Part shown: positions 10,742 through 23,045 of the stretch, piece by piece
Numbering within the stretch: position 1 is the first letter of the stretch
Layout of the letters: the number at the start of each line of letters is the position of its first letter
Assembly: GCF_030272615.1 (NCBI RefSeq)
Contig: NC_081415.1
Coordinates: 265,889,925-265,953,924, forward strand
Direction of reading: 5' to 3'
DNA: 64,000 nt
From: Cryptomeria japonica
Taxonomy: Eukaryota > Streptophyta > Pinopsida > Cupressales > Cupressaceae
Position numbers and translations under genes: made by a program
The notes under the pieces: generated by a model
What the model saw: only the letters and a program-made list of their open reading frames with translations
The model's database searches: none
What the model was told of the DNA's origin: nothing

Positions 10742-12780
10742 TAAGAAGTCTTCTTCATCCCAAGGAGGTGAAAGGAGAGTAAATTATATTCAAGAAGATG
10801 CAGCACATGTGAAGGAATTAAAAGTGAGTTTAGACTCTGAGAGTGGAGAGAATCTCATGATGAGAAGAGTCTTAATCAAAGAACCGGTTAAGGAGGAACC
10901 TAGCCAAAGAAGATCCTTGTTTAAGATAAAACGCAAGATTATGGGTAAAGTGTGTAAAGTGGTGGTAGATTTAGGTTCCACTAACAATATTGTGTCAAAA
11001 GAAGCAGTAAGTTAACTTAACCTGCAAAGAATTTCACATAGTGATCCTTATAGGGTTACTTGGCTCAATAAGGAGCAACATGTTCTAGTGAATGAACAAA
11101 CTTGGGTGGAGTTCACTATAGGAAATTACAAAGACAAGATTTTGTGTGATATATTGCCAATGGATGCATGCCACCTACTCTTAGGCAGACCTTAGAAATT
11201 TGATAGGAAAGCAGTACACCATGGAGAAAATAATTCTTATACTTTCCAAAAAGATGGAGTTACTTACAAAATTTAGTCCTTAAAATATGAAGAAGGAAGC
11301 TGACCTAAGGGTTCCAATGTGCTGCTAGTTGGTGAGAAGGAGTTCATTAACACCCTCAAGGAAGGAGAAAGAGTGATGAAACCTAAAGAAGAAAGCAAGG
11401 AAAAGAATGTATGCATTCCCAATGAAGTGCAACAGATACTAAACCAGTTCAAGGAGATCATTAGTGATGGAACACCTCCAATGTTTCCTCCTCAACATGC
11501 CATTAGTCACCAAATTGACTTCATACCTGGAGCTTCTTTTCCTAATAACGCAGACTATAAGATGACACTACAGCAGAATCAGGAGGTAGATAAACAAATA
11601 CAAGAGCTTTTGGACAATGGTCTGATAAGGAAAAGCATTAGCCCATGTGCAGTGCCCACTGTGTTGGCACCAAAGAAGGGAGGTACTTGGAGACTGTGCA
11701 CTGATTCAAGAGCCATCAACCAGATTACAATCAAGTATAGATTTCCTATTCCCAGAATTGAAGATTTGATGGATTGTTAGGGGGTGCTAAGTATTTTACC
11801 AAGATAGACCTCAAGAGTGGTTACCACCAAATCTGAATCAAGGAGGGAGATGAATGGAAGACAACCTTCAAGACTACGGAAGGACCTAATGAATGGCTTG
11901 TTAAGCCATTTGGACTCACCAATTCCCCTAGAACATTCATGAGGCTCATGAATGAAGTACTCAAGGACTACATTGGTAAATTTGTTGTTGTTTACCTAGA
12001 TGACATCTTAATTTTTAGCAAGTTTAAAGATGAACATCTTAAGCATATTGAAATTGTCTTGGAAAAACTATATGATGAACAACTAACCATCAATTTGGAG
12101 AAATGTGAGTTTATGAAACAAGAATTAGTGTATCTTGGGTTTGTAATCTCAAGTGGTGATTTGAAAACGGACACTTCAAAGGTGGAAGCAATAACCAATT
12201 GCCCTACTCCTAAAACAACAAGTGAAGTAAGGAGTTTTCACGGTTTGGCTCAGTTTTATAGGAAGTTCATCAGAGGGTTCAGTGAGATATGTGCACCTAT
12301 GCTAGAGACAATCAAGGGAGGTGTGAGAACCAAGTTTGTATGGACAAAGGAAGCACAAAAATGTTTTGATCTCTTGAAGACAAAGGTGGCTACACAACAG
12401 GTACTAATCCTACCAATCTTTGACAAGGTTTTCACAATTGAATGTGATGCAAGCAACATAGTAGTTGGAGCAGTTTTGAGTCAAGACAATAGACCAGTTG
12501 CATTTTTCAGCAAGAAAATCAATGATGCAAAGAAAAGGTATTCTTCCTATGATTTGGAATTATATGCACTTGTCTAGTCACTTAGGAAATGGAGGCATTA
12601 TTTTCTCCCTAAGGAATTTTTGGTTTACACTGATAATCAAGCTCTTAGCTTTCTTAATTCTTAAGAAAAGTTAAACCATAGGCATATCAAATGGATAGAG
12701 TATTTGTAGTCATATACTTTTACCATCAAACACAAGAAAGGACAATAAAATAAGGTAGCTGATGCATTGAGTAGGAGGTT
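10742..12780 (+). pseudogene. Chromovirus protease, RT and RNase H
   Basis: The protease active-site region reads VVVDLGSTNNIVS near 10955-11010. Reverse transcriptase starts near 11600 (LAPKKGGTWRLCTDSRAIN) and carries the catalytic motif [10 protein letters not shown] at about 11985-12015. RNase H follows, with [18 protein letters not shown] and [20 protein letters not shown]. It ends in KVADALSRR near 12778. In-frame stops occur at many points, including after LTLGRP (11193), HQI (11836), ALV (12575) and NS (12662). Most coincide with expected Gln, Trp or Arg codons. There is also a small frameshift near 11780. Confidence 0.9.
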
Positions 12781-14274
12781 ACTAATAGTACAAGCAGTGT
12801 AGCTCAAAAGCATTGGAGTAGATAGTTTCAAGAATTTGTATGAAGAAGATGAAGATTTTGTTGTTGCCTACAAGGTTTGCCAAGAGTTTAGGAATCATTT
12901 TCATAGTGAATAGGCAGATTTCACTTTGCAGGATGGACTTTTGTTCAACGGAGGACAGCTTTGTGTTCCTAGAGGGTCTATGAGAGAAAATTTGATGCAA
13001 GAAAAGCACAATGGATGCTTGAGTGGAAATTTTGGTTTGAATAAGACTTTGGAACTTGTGCAAAGGTTCTACTATTGGCCAAAGATGTAAAGGGATATCA
13101 GGAGATATGTGGAGCAATGTGTAATTTGTCAAAGAGCTAAGGGAACATCTTCTAATGCTGGACTGTGTCAACCTTTACCTATCCCAAATAGGGCATGGGA
13201 ATGTGTAAGTATGGATTTTGTTGTTGGTTTACCCAAGACCACATCTGGATTTGATAGCATCTATGTTGTTGTAGATAGATTCAGTAAAATGGCCAATTTT
13301 ATTCCTTGTAAGGTGACTCATGATGCCAGTCATATTCCTCATTTATTTTTCAAAGGGGTCATTCGGATTCATGTTTTACCTATCAGTATAGTGTCAGATA
13401 GAGGTACAAAATTTATTGGACATTTCTAGAGAACTTTATGGCAGATATTGGGAGCTAACTTGTCTTTCAGCTCAACATACCATCCCCAAATGGATGGCCA
13501 AATAGAGGTGGTCAATAGAATGCTGAGGAAACTTCTTAGATATTTGAAAAAGGAGTATGGACAAGCTTGGGATCAAATCATTCATCAGGCTGAATTTGCT
13601 TACAATGACAGTGTGAATCGATCAATTGGTAAGAGTCCTTTTGAAGTAGTTTATGGCCTTCATCATAGAGGTGTTTTTGAGCTCCAATAAATTGAGAAGA
13701 TGGGACAACAGAGTGGACATGATGTTGACATGGCTTAGTCCATGAAGGAGATTCATGAGAAAGTTAGGAAAACTTTACTAGACAACTCTCAGAAAATCAA
13801 GGGCACAGTAGATGAAAAGAGAAGAGATGTACAATTTGTTGTTGGGGACTTGGTAATGGTTCACTTGAACAAAGAAAGGCTTCAAAAAGGTGTCCCTAGA
13901 CAATTGGACCTTGTAAGATCCTGGACAAGTATGGAAACAATGCTTACAAACTTGACCTACCCAAAGACATGGATTTATCTCCTATTTTCAATGTTGCAGA
14001 CTTGGTACTGTATAAGGGTACACTTCTAGAAGAGTGTTGGAGATTTTTAGAGGTCTTGTAGGCACTTTTAGACCTACCTTTACTGCTGGCAAACACACCA
14101 CAAGCCAAAAGGGTGTTGGATTCACGAGTCCTCAAGAAGACCAGGCATACCACCTATATGGAGCATTTAGTTAAATGGCAATATTTTCCAGAATCTGAGG
14201 CTACTTGGGTTCCTAAGGCAGACTTTTCAAAGCTTGGAATTACCTCCTCTATGTTTCCCCAAGGAGTCACTTGA
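12781..14274 (+). pseudogene. Chromovirus integrase and chromodomain
   Basis: The zinc-binding part includes HNGCLSGNFGLNKTLELVQR and CVICQRAKGTS. The catalytic core has the three acidic positions in MDFVVGLPKT (about 13210), IVSDRGTKFIGHF (about 13390-13427) and GQIEVVNRMLRKLLRYL (about 13495-13545). The C-terminus holds a chromodomain at about 14100-14240: RVLDSRVLKKTRHTTYMEHL, then VKWQYFPESEATWVPKADF. This places the element among the chromoviruses, whose chromodomain is thought to steer integration to modified chromatin. It ends at a TGA at 14272-14274. Stops at 12801, 12910, 13089, 13428, 13688 and 13736 inactivate it. Confidence 0.92.
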
Positions 14275-14296
14275 CTTCTTTCTTATTGGGGGAGTA

Positions 14297-15861
14297 TGGT
14301 GTAGGAGCAACTAGTTTTGGTTGCATTTTCAAAGTTTTTACAATTTTGGTGTGATTAGGTTAAAATGTGTGTTTTCTCAGTTTGAAATAGCATCCCATAA
14401 GTGCATCGGGATAACCTACTCCGATGGGTTGTTTAGTTTTGAGTCATTGGGTATCAGAAGGAGTTGGTTCAAGTTACCCTGATGACCTGATGAGTTAGCA
14501 TTGGCTTGGAGTGGAGTCATCAGGTATCAACAGAAGATTTTTCTTGCACCAATGAACTGATGAGCCATCAGGTATCGACAGTAGTTGTTGCATGCTACAT
14601 CGATGTCCCAATGGGAGTTATCAGGTATCAGGGAGAATGGTTTCTTGTTATCCTGCAGACTCGATAGGAATGTGCTGGTCGAGGAAAGAGTTATTGGGTA
14701 TTGGGAGGAGTGTTTTCTTGTTACCCTGATAACCCAATAACAAGGCGCAAGCAAAGGAGGTCAACTTTGGAGACATCAACCATTAGAAAAGCGTAATGTC
14801 ATGCTACCCGATGACCTGATGGAAAGTGTGAAGCAGAAGTATGAAGACGTTGGTCATCGATAGCCCATTCTGATGTTACATCGAAGACCCAATAGGAAGT
14901 GTGAAGAGTTGGAGGTTATCATCAGACATCAGTAACCTTGCTTGGATGTTACCTCAATGCTCTGATAGTACCTTCCCGATAGTTTCTGCTAGAAACCGTA
15001 GGTAACAAGTTTAATCTTGTCCAATAGAAGGAGTTCACGATAGAGGACGGAATGTATAAAAGACCCAATGGGCATCCGTAAAAGGGTTTTTTTTTTTAAT
15101 GTGGATTGTTGATTGCCACGGAGAACACATCTATTTTCCTGAATAATAAAGAGAAGTCTATTTTCTGGTTTCCATTCAGTATCAGATTTCTGTTTGTGAA
15201 TTGCAATAATGTTTTATAATCTTTAAGTTCACTTATGTAGTTAATGTAAACGCTTCATTTCTCTATTTTGTGAGTTACTGGGTTGAACCCGGGAATAAGC
15301 TCAGAATCTATAAATAAGTTTTCCTTTTTTTAGTTTAGGTTCCCTATTTGTAAATAACAACATGGCTCTATATTGAAACTCCACACGACCATTGGAGGTG
15401 GTCAAGAAGAGCCAATCATGTACAATAGGTTTTCATTTTTGGAAGTCCAGGAGATGGCATTAGCTATTCCTGCAAACTGGCCCTAGGCGAGCTTGGTGAT
15501 AGTCCGACTAGGTGTTAGTAGTGTGAAGGAGATAACTTGCAGGGGAGGAATCTATTAAGAACTAGAAGAAGATCCAGAAGGCTATAAGCCCTAGAACCTA
15601 GTCATTTTGTAACCAAAAGGAGAGAGTTTGCCAAACCAAACATGAAGGGTGTTTTTGGAAAAAAAAGAGAGAATAAGTGTTGACTGTCTTGCACCCCTGT
15701 AAGGATATAGTGGGCAAGCTTACCTTGTGATCTTGAGGAAGGTGAAACAAGCAAACTACTGGTAGGGGAGTACATTGGAGAAGACTATGGGACGTAATAG
15801 AGAATATGATTACACCATCAAAAGGACTCCTATTGGTGGTAAATTAGGACTCTCCCTATCA
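14297..15861 (+). repeat. 3' LTR of chromovirus
   Basis: Copy of the 5' LTR, preceded by the polypurine tract GGGGGAG. It ends CCCTATCA directly before the CATTT duplication at 15862-15866. Confidence 0.95.
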
Positions 15862-18263
15862 CATTTGGTGTCTTCTGGGAGGAAGTGGTTTGAGAAGCAA
15901 TTTCATGAGCCTTGGCACAACGTCTTTGTCACTATTCTCTTGCAAAATGGTCCTTTTAGTTTTAGCCAAGACTTGTGAAGGTTGAGGATCAATGGACATA
16001 GGCTTCTTGTCTTCCTTTAAAGGATGAGGAATGGGAGAAACCCCACTAGGTTGAGTCATAGAAGATGCCAAGTGTTTTCCTTTATAAGATATTGGAGGTG
16101 GGAATGAGGCATATATGAGAGGAATAGAAGGGGTAGGAAAAATCCCAAGACCATTATGAGGAGGAGGAATATCCATGGGTATAGGATCTATAGGTTTACT
16201 CAAAGACATGATCATCTCATTCTTCCACTTTTGATAAGATAAGAAAAGGATGTCACTTCAAGGCTTAAGAGGTTTGAGCTGTTGAGGCCAAAATTAATCA
16301 AGAGTTAAATTATCAATCTTTTTTGTGGTTTGGTAAAGGCTATGATTTATTATTATCATAGTGCCATTATGAGGAAATTTCAAATATTTAAGGATTGTAC
16401 AAGGGATAGCTTTCATGGAAGAGAGCCAACGATGTCCCAAATTCACACGCAACTAATCTGATATGGGAATGACAACAAAATTCACATCTAAGCACTTAGT
16501 ACCAACCTCAATAGGGAGAGTAATAGAACCAATAGTATGGAAAGAGAAACCATCATACACCTTGACCACAACATCAGATTTATCATGTATAACTTGACGC
16601 AATTGTAAAATATAAAGATATTCTTCAGTAATCACATTCACCATACACACTAGATCAATGAGCACCCCTTGTGAGAATTTGTCTTTGATATTTTTAGTGA
16701 TATACAATGGGCCATCAAGTGCAAAAATAGTCTCACTAGGATCAAAAGTAATGCATAGGTCATTAGGATGTATAGACTTATCTACAAGATTCACAACATT
16801 GTTAGATTCCATACCAAGGTCATCAAGAGAAAATGCAAGAGGCTCAGAATCAACAATATTAGTGGAGTGAGAAGGCAAAGGCTTGGTGAATATTTTGAGG
16901 TTTTGATTAGGAGGAGCTACATACTTGTTTCCCTTGTCATTCACACTAGCTACAAATATAGTATTATTATCAATGAAGTCTTGAATCTTACTCCTTAATG
17001 TATAGCATTTATCAGTATCATTTCTAGGTTGACAATGATATTGACAAAAGGATTTGCGCTCATGATAGGGTGGAAATGGTTTGGAAGTCTCAATTGGATT
17101 GATGGGAGGAAGTTTCAACACATTGACATTTATCAACCTCGACACTATACTATGTAAAGATTCAAAAAGAGGAGTTAATTATTTTCTAAAGTATTTGGAT
17201 GAAGGGGCCACACCTGATATCGTGGCTGCCCCTTGAGTGTTGATATTGTCATTTATCATGATGTAAACTTTGTTTAGTTTAAAATTTATCAACTATTGTT
17301 GAGCACCCTCATTCTTATCAAATGGACCCATTGAAGGAGATGATTCAAATTGACTTGCTTGAAGCTGATAATTATGAAGCACTGCATAAAATTGTGTAAA
17401 GGAAGTAAACTTTGAAAATAGAAGCTTATCTCTAATGTTTTTTTTTAAATTAGGAATAAAATTATTTGAACATCGTGATTAGACACTTGATAAGCAATTT
17501 GAGAATTAGAATGTTTATATCTATCGATAAAATCAGTTAAGTTTTTTATTTAATTCTTTGCTTACAATGAATCAAATTAGTCAAAGTAATTTTAGGACTA
17601 ATATTATTTTGAAAGTGTTGAATGAAAGCATTAGTAATTATTGAAATGAAGTAATAGAATAAGGAGACAAAGAATAATACCATTGCAAAGCTTTATTCCT
17701 AAATGTTTTAGTAAACAATTTAGCCATAAGTCTTTGGTCATGATTGAAATCACTAAACAAAGTATGAAATGTCTTCACATGAGTCAAGGGGTCACTTTTT
17801 CCATTATATAACTCCAATTGAGGGACTACATATGTTTAGGGAGAACTGCACAGACAATGTCATTGGATAATGGGCTCGCTACATCAAATGTGGGAACATT
17901 GAACTTGGATTGAGTAATGGAAGCCAATTGTTTTTGTAGAGAGGTAACAATTTGGGATAGATTATTGATGGTTGTTTCAATGGATGGATTGGAAATGGAC
18001 ATGTTATATTGTGATGGAGGATTGTTATATGTAGGTGGAGGTTGAGAATAAGGAGGTTGAAAATTATGGTATGTTGGTATAGGAGATATTTGGTATATGA
18101 ATGGAAGACTCACAAAGGGGGTTATGTAAGAATATCGGTTAACATGATTGCCTACATGAATAACATGTTTAGGATTAATGTTTTGTGTGGAAGTAGCCAT
18201 GATAGAAGATATATATGTAGGAACACTAGGATCAATAGGATTCATAAAGACAAATAGGTTCAC
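15862..18263 (-). pseudogene. Gag-protease element G1, gag and protease part
   Basis: Reading leftwards: a Pro/Ser/Asn-rich gag segment (18263-17826, with IMATSTQNINPKH as in G2); a degenerate gag core (17820-17150); a cysteine/histidine knuckle of the form CQYHCQPRNDTDKCYTL (about 17000-17050); FVASVNDKGNKYVAPPNQNL; then a retropepsin-like segment with PSETIFALDGPLYI, VLIDLVCMVNVITEEYLYIL and IGSITLPIEVGTKCLDVNFV (16453-16750). A Pro-rich linker follows (MDIPPPHNGLGIFPTPS at about 16160). The frame then continues at 8074 on the far side of the chromovirus. No reverse transcriptase follows the protease. Gag of this type belongs to Ty3/gypsy, closest in style to Tat/Ogre-like elements. Several stops and frameshifts are present. 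Confidence 0.8.
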
Positions 18264-19839
18264 CTTTTAGCGGTGATAAATTTGGAGGACCAGGTTGAAT
18301 TAGAGAAACATGGTCCTGAAAAATTAGGCCAAACTTCGGGGAATAGATTTGAATCATCTTCTTCTACTCAGATCCATGTCAATGGCTCCATATGACATTT
18401 GTAACTCACCATTTCTATCAAATTACTTCAATAATTGACTATCTTGTGCTAATATTTAAAATTCAAAATTCAATTCAATTTAAGGAAGAAAGAGCCCCAT
18501 TTAGGAGGCCTAGAATCTTATCAAAATCTTGACTTATCAAGGTCAAATCTATTAGATTTCATCTTCCCCTAATGTAATAGTGAATTAGGTCATCTAGTGG
18601 TTTTGTTATCTTAATTTAACCCTAACCCTAATTTTACACCTCTATAGATGGAAAATTGGGAATTAGGCCTTTGCTAAGTAAATCCACTAAATAGCCCAAT
18701 TAACCAAATTAAATTGAAAGAGGGTTGAACCCAATAGATCTAGGCTCAATCCCAATGGGAAAGAGACTGAGATTCTGATTGGATTCAATTGGTTGGTATT
18801 GCTTATCCTCTTTATTAATTGAATTTGTAATGTAATAGAGAAATTAGAGCATAACTATGAATTATTGAAGTAAATTTACAGAAATAGTAAGCTACAAATA
18901 TCTCACTAAACCACAAACTTGGATCCAGGAAAAAGGAGATGTCTAGAGCTCGTTCTCAGAAGTTTAGATTTATTTTTTGGGACTAGGTAGCACAAATCTT
19001 CCCTAGTCTTCTAAATGTTTCATCATAAAAAGATGAACCTATTCATCATTGTTGACTATGTCAAAATTCCTGAGTACAACTCCACACCTATTTCCTGCAC
19101 ACAAAAAGAAAGGGAAATACGTTGGGAATAGGGGTTTGTCTTAGGTTAAACCATGATTTCAGAATTAACCATGAAATTTAATTGACAAATGTAATGAAAG
19201 ACTGTAATAAATTACTTTCCTTTCGAGGGAAAGATTGAATCTAAAATGTAATGCTTGAAACCACAATGTTTACCTTGATGAAGTTTTGTTTATCTTCACA
19301 CCAAGATTTTAGCATTTTGGGTAGGATGCCTTCATAAAACATTGATCATGAATAAACTTGACTTCACTTCTACTCCAATGATTGATGAATGATTGATTGC
19401 TTTCTCCCTTAAATTTGCTAGAGTGCAATTGAGATCTTGATTTCAATTTGATCCAAATGAGAGGGGTAGACATCCTTTTATACTTGTTTACCTAAAAATT
19501 CTTCTATAGTATTCCAACACGAGATCCAAATTCTCGCTCATTTGTGATGATTGTTATGAGGCTTCAATTTGGAGCCTAATTAAGAGGCCCAAGGTGTGGT
19601 ACACCATAGTTATTATTTAGGAATAGGCCTTGCCACACCTTGGTCCTAGAAATAAGGACTCTATAATGGGGGAAGAATTGGGAAGATGATGAAAATGCAA
19701 GGTAGATAGGTAGTGTGAGTAGAATTAGCATTGCAATCAGGCCTTAGAAATCAAAACACAAAAGTGACACCTAGGTGAGGACAAAATTGTAGATGAGTAC
19801 AATTTAGGATGCTCTATATACAAACCACCAAACCATGGA
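18264..19839 (-). repeat. Diverged LTR-like sequence
   Basis: No coding signal. The part at about 19065-19490 is a diverged relative of the gag-protease LTR at 22300-22720. It has the same order of words (ACACCTA, CACACAAAAA, a GGTTAAACC-type block, GAATTAACCA) and a minus-strand TATA box TATAAAA at 19476-19482. Ends could not be fixed. An 11-bp perfect inverted repeat (CCAAGGTGTGG / CCACACCTTGG) lies at 19589-19599 and 19633-19643. Two telomere-like CCCTAA units near 18620 are too few to matter. Confidence 0.45.
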
Positions 19840-21420
19840 GTTCAAATTTTATTCCAATGGGAAAGAGATTTTGTTGAGGGAATTACCAAATGGATCTCTT
19901 AAAGTGGTTTTAGCTAAGAGGATGGAAAGGAAATTTTTAAGAGGACAAGTAACATGGGAAAAAAACAATCTTAATGCACACCACAAGTTCTTCTAATAAA
20001 TAAGGTAAAAATAATTTTGAAATTCAATCAATTCTTGATAAACATACCTTAGTTTTGAATGATTTACCTTTGAGATTACCCCATAGTAGGGGATTTGAGC
20101 ATGTAATTAAACTAGAATAATGTGTCAAACCTATTATCATAACTCCTTACCATCATCTAAGGAGTTACAAGGAGGAAATAGATAAGACTATTAAAGAACT
20201 CCTCGACATCGATTTCATAAGGCCAAGCTCTAGCCCATTTTCTTCATATATGGTTCTTGTTAAGAAGAAGGGTGACACAATAATAATGAGAATAGATTAT
20301 AGAGAATTAAACAAAAATAGCTCAAAAATAGATATCATATTTTGAGAATAGATGAAATCATTGATGAGTTACATGGAGCAATATATTTTTCAAAGATTGA
20401 TTTAAGGTTAGATTATCACCAAATCCACATGAGAAAAGAGTATGTGGAAAAAATTGATTTTCAATGCCACTATTGACATTTTTAATTTCTTGTCATTTCA
20501 TTTGGTCTTACAAATGCACCATCAAATTTCCAATCTTGCATGTATAAGGTTTCCAATAGGAAGCAAAAAAAAATTGTCTTACTATTCTTTGATGATATTT
20601 TGATTTAAAGTAAAACATGGAAAGAGCACTTTGAACATTTGGATACAGTTTTGGGTACTTGGGAGAAACAATCATTCTTTGCCAAGTTATCAAAATGTGA
20701 GTTTGGGATGAATAAAATTGTATAACTAGGACATATATCATAAGTTCTCAAGGAGTGCAAGTTGACCAACAAAAGATTTAAGATATCCTAGATTGGCCCC
20801 CACCCACCAATCTTACTAAGTTGAGAGGATTTCTTGGGTTGTGTCATTATTATAGAATATTTGTAAAAGGTTTCTCTCATCTTGATTCCACTTTGATTGA
20901 TTTAAATAAGAATAGAGTCTTTGTTTGTACTAGGGAAGCTCAAAGAACATTTGATAAGCTTCTAAAGGTAATGAATTTATGCCGTGCTTGTAAAACCTAA
21001 ATTTTTTCTTCCATTTATTGTTGAGTGTGATGCATTTGAGGAAGATATTGATGTTATCTTAACTCAAAATGGATACCCAATATCTTTAGGGAGTAGGAAA
21101 CTAAGAAAATTAGAGAAAGGGTAGTCTATTTTTGACAAAGAATTGTTGGCAATTATGCATGCACTAGACAAGTTCAAGCAATGTTTGGTTTGTTGTAAGT
21201 TTATGGTCAAGAATGATCAAAATAGTCTATAATTAATTTTGAATCAAAAGGCTTTAATGACCATCAATAGAAATGTGTGAGTAAATTGCAAGCTTATGAC
21301 TTTGAAATTAAGATAAAAATGTGGTTGTTGATATTGTTTATAGGAAGTCATCATTGTGTTGTATTTCTATAATTAATGTTGATTGGAAAATCTCCATCAT
21401 TTCATAATATGCTATGGATT
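19840..21420 (+). pseudogene. Degenerate Ty3/gypsy RT-RNase H fragment
   Basis: The plus strand reads, through many stops: the linker before RT (KFLRGQVTWEKN); RT start (KELLDIDFIRPSSSPFSSYM, VLVKKKGDTIIMRIDYRELN, 20180-20320); a broken core (20330-20750) with remnants of the DD box; RT end ([20 protein letters not shown], 20810-20870); RNase H (FIVECDAF, GYPISLGSRKLRKLEKG, FDKELLAIMHALDKFKQC, 21015-21180); and the end of RNase H (QAYDFEIKI, near 21300). No integrase can be read with confidence in 21420-21840. It is antisense to the gag-protease elements on both sides, so it belongs to a different, much older insertion. Confidence 0.8.
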
Positions 21421-21844
21421 AATTTTACTCCAACATCTTGGATGATAAAGTGGACGATGCCATGTACATAGTCCTACATAAAGATACTCTAAAGTGTAGG
21501 CATCCCTCTCCCATAGATTTAAATGAAAAGGTTCTCTCCTAGGTACATTTCAAGAAAATATTAGGAAGAGATAAATTAATGAATCCAATATTGACGAATT
21601 ATCCCATGTATCAACAATAAATAAATTATTGGCTACAACTAGTCCAATTGTTGACATGTGGACCTACAAACTGCCAACTTGTATTCACAATACATTCATG
21701 TGAACATGCATTGGATTTGGATCACAAGTATAATCATTTGAAAAATATCCAAGGACTACAATCAAGGGAGGACCATGGATCCAATTAGTCAACCTTAAGT
21801 TCAAGTGTCACTCTTAGAAGTTTGAATGTTTAATGTCACCAAAA
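21421..21844. other. Unassigned stretch next to gag-protease LTR
   Basis: I recognise no protein here. The last bases read, on the minus strand, TTTTGGTGACATTAAACATT directly after the end of the LTR. The LTR at 43174 is followed by TTTTGGTGAACTTGACATC, so both look like the same primer-binding region. I cannot name the tRNA. Confidence 0.35.
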
Positions 21845-23029
21845 TGTAATGGTGGGTGAAAAATGTGTGAATGAGAGATCAAGAGGAAATCTACCCTTTC
21901 CCTCCAAGGAGATATTAGAGTTTCACTAAGGATTTCCCTTCAAAAACTTTTCACGCATTACATTGGAAGAGGGGGGGAGGGAATTCACTAGATTCAACGT
22001 CCAAAGAAGAAGATAGAATTCTGAATGAACTGAGAATGATAAGTTAATCCCCTCTTCTACTTGGAATGGAAAGGAATTGATTGAATTATGTATTAAGACT
22101 AAGTGAAAAGAGATGAAGAACTGATAATAACTCAAGATCAGAGTGTGGGATGAAGTTGTGCACTTGAATTTGGCAATAATATGTTGAGATGAAGTCGCCT
22201 TGCAAATTTGAGGAAACGTTGCCTGGACCATGGAGAAAGTGTACATGATCCTCTGAAAAATCCGTGAAACAAAAAGGGTTTGTCCACCTCTGCAAATGGA
22301 GTCCAAATCAAAAAGTACAGCTGCACACCTACAACCTACACACAAAAAAGAGAGGAAAAGGGGTTGGGATTGGGGGTTGGCCTTCAGGTCAAACCCCAGT
22401 TTTGGAATTAACCAAGTAATGAAAGAAAGTACTTGCAAGTAAATATAACTGAAAGATTGTAATGTAAATCACCTCAAGGGAGGTTGTAGATAGAATGTAC
22501 GTAGATTTTCTTGTGTGAAATTGAATGTTGGAATCAATCTCCTCTTCAGTGGTTGAATCCTTGACTTGAATGCAACACCTAGCCTTAAAGGGAGACTTAA
22601 GAATACCTAATGTTGGAAAGGAATGCTTGAATGCTCTTGAATGATTGATCATATATAGCTTTCCCACCCCTTTAACCTATGCAAATGAGAGGACAAATGC
22701 AACTTATATACTTGTCAATTAGGGTTAATAAAATTGATTTTTGTCATAGGCCAACATCGGGGAATTTTTCCTGCTCACTACACAACCTTCTATGCAAACT
22801 AAGGAAAGGTCCTACCCTAGAATAGGGCAAGGATAGGGGTGCCACGCCCCTGTCTTTCTATTTTCTCCAGGGCAGAGTGTAGATAGGGTGATGTAGAGGG
22901 CAAGGGAGATGTAGTTTTTAGGGGTTGAGAAGTCTTCAGTCTCCGATCAGGCTAGCGGATTTGATCTCATGCGCATGAGGACCCTAATGTGGTCAAAAAT
23001 TGCTAGGGTCACAATTTTATGACACTACA
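21845..23029 (-). repeat. LTR of gag-protease family (G3/G1)
   Basis: On the minus strand it starts TGTAGTGTCATAAAATTG at 23029 and ends CACCATTACA at 21845. A minus-strand TATA box TATATAAG lies at 22703-22710. The LTR at 43174-45743 (interrupted) matches it over most of its length. A polypurine tract lies on one side (23030-23045) and a PBS-like sequence on the other, so both flanks look internal. ORFs of up to 170 codons inside it have no protein features and are chance. Confidence 0.85.
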
Positions 23030-23045
23030 TTTAACCCCCACTTTA
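23030..23045 (-). other. Polypurine tract of gag-protease element G3
   Basis: Reads AAAGTGGGGGTTAAA on the minus strand directly before the LTR start TGTAGTG. This is the expected primer site for plus-strand DNA synthesis. Confidence 0.75.

Larger units (their letters stand above)
8075..15861 (+). mobile_element. Complete Ty3/gypsy chromovirus with TSD
   Basis: A full-length LTR element of 7787 bp. LTRs are at 8075-9634 and 14297-15861, both TGGTGTAGGAGCA...CCTATCA. A perfect 5-bp target-site duplication CATTT flanks it (8070-8074 and 15862-15866). It has a PBS at 9638, a polypurine tract GGGGGAG ending at 14294, and the order gag, protease, RT, RNase H, integrase, chromodomain. It is inserted in the coding region of the gag-protease element G1. 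Many stop codons make it non-autonomous now. The two LTRs differ at many sites and by at least one small deletion, so it is not a recent insertion. Confidence 0.95.

Noticed and set aside
18610-18640. Telomere-like AACCCTAACCCTAA
   Set aside because: Only two units, in AT-rich retroelement DNA. No interstitial telomere array.
21926-22438. 170-codon ORF on the minus strand
   Set aside because: It lies wholly within the gag-protease LTR, overlaps two other ORFs in different frames and shows no domain. It is chance coding in an LTR.
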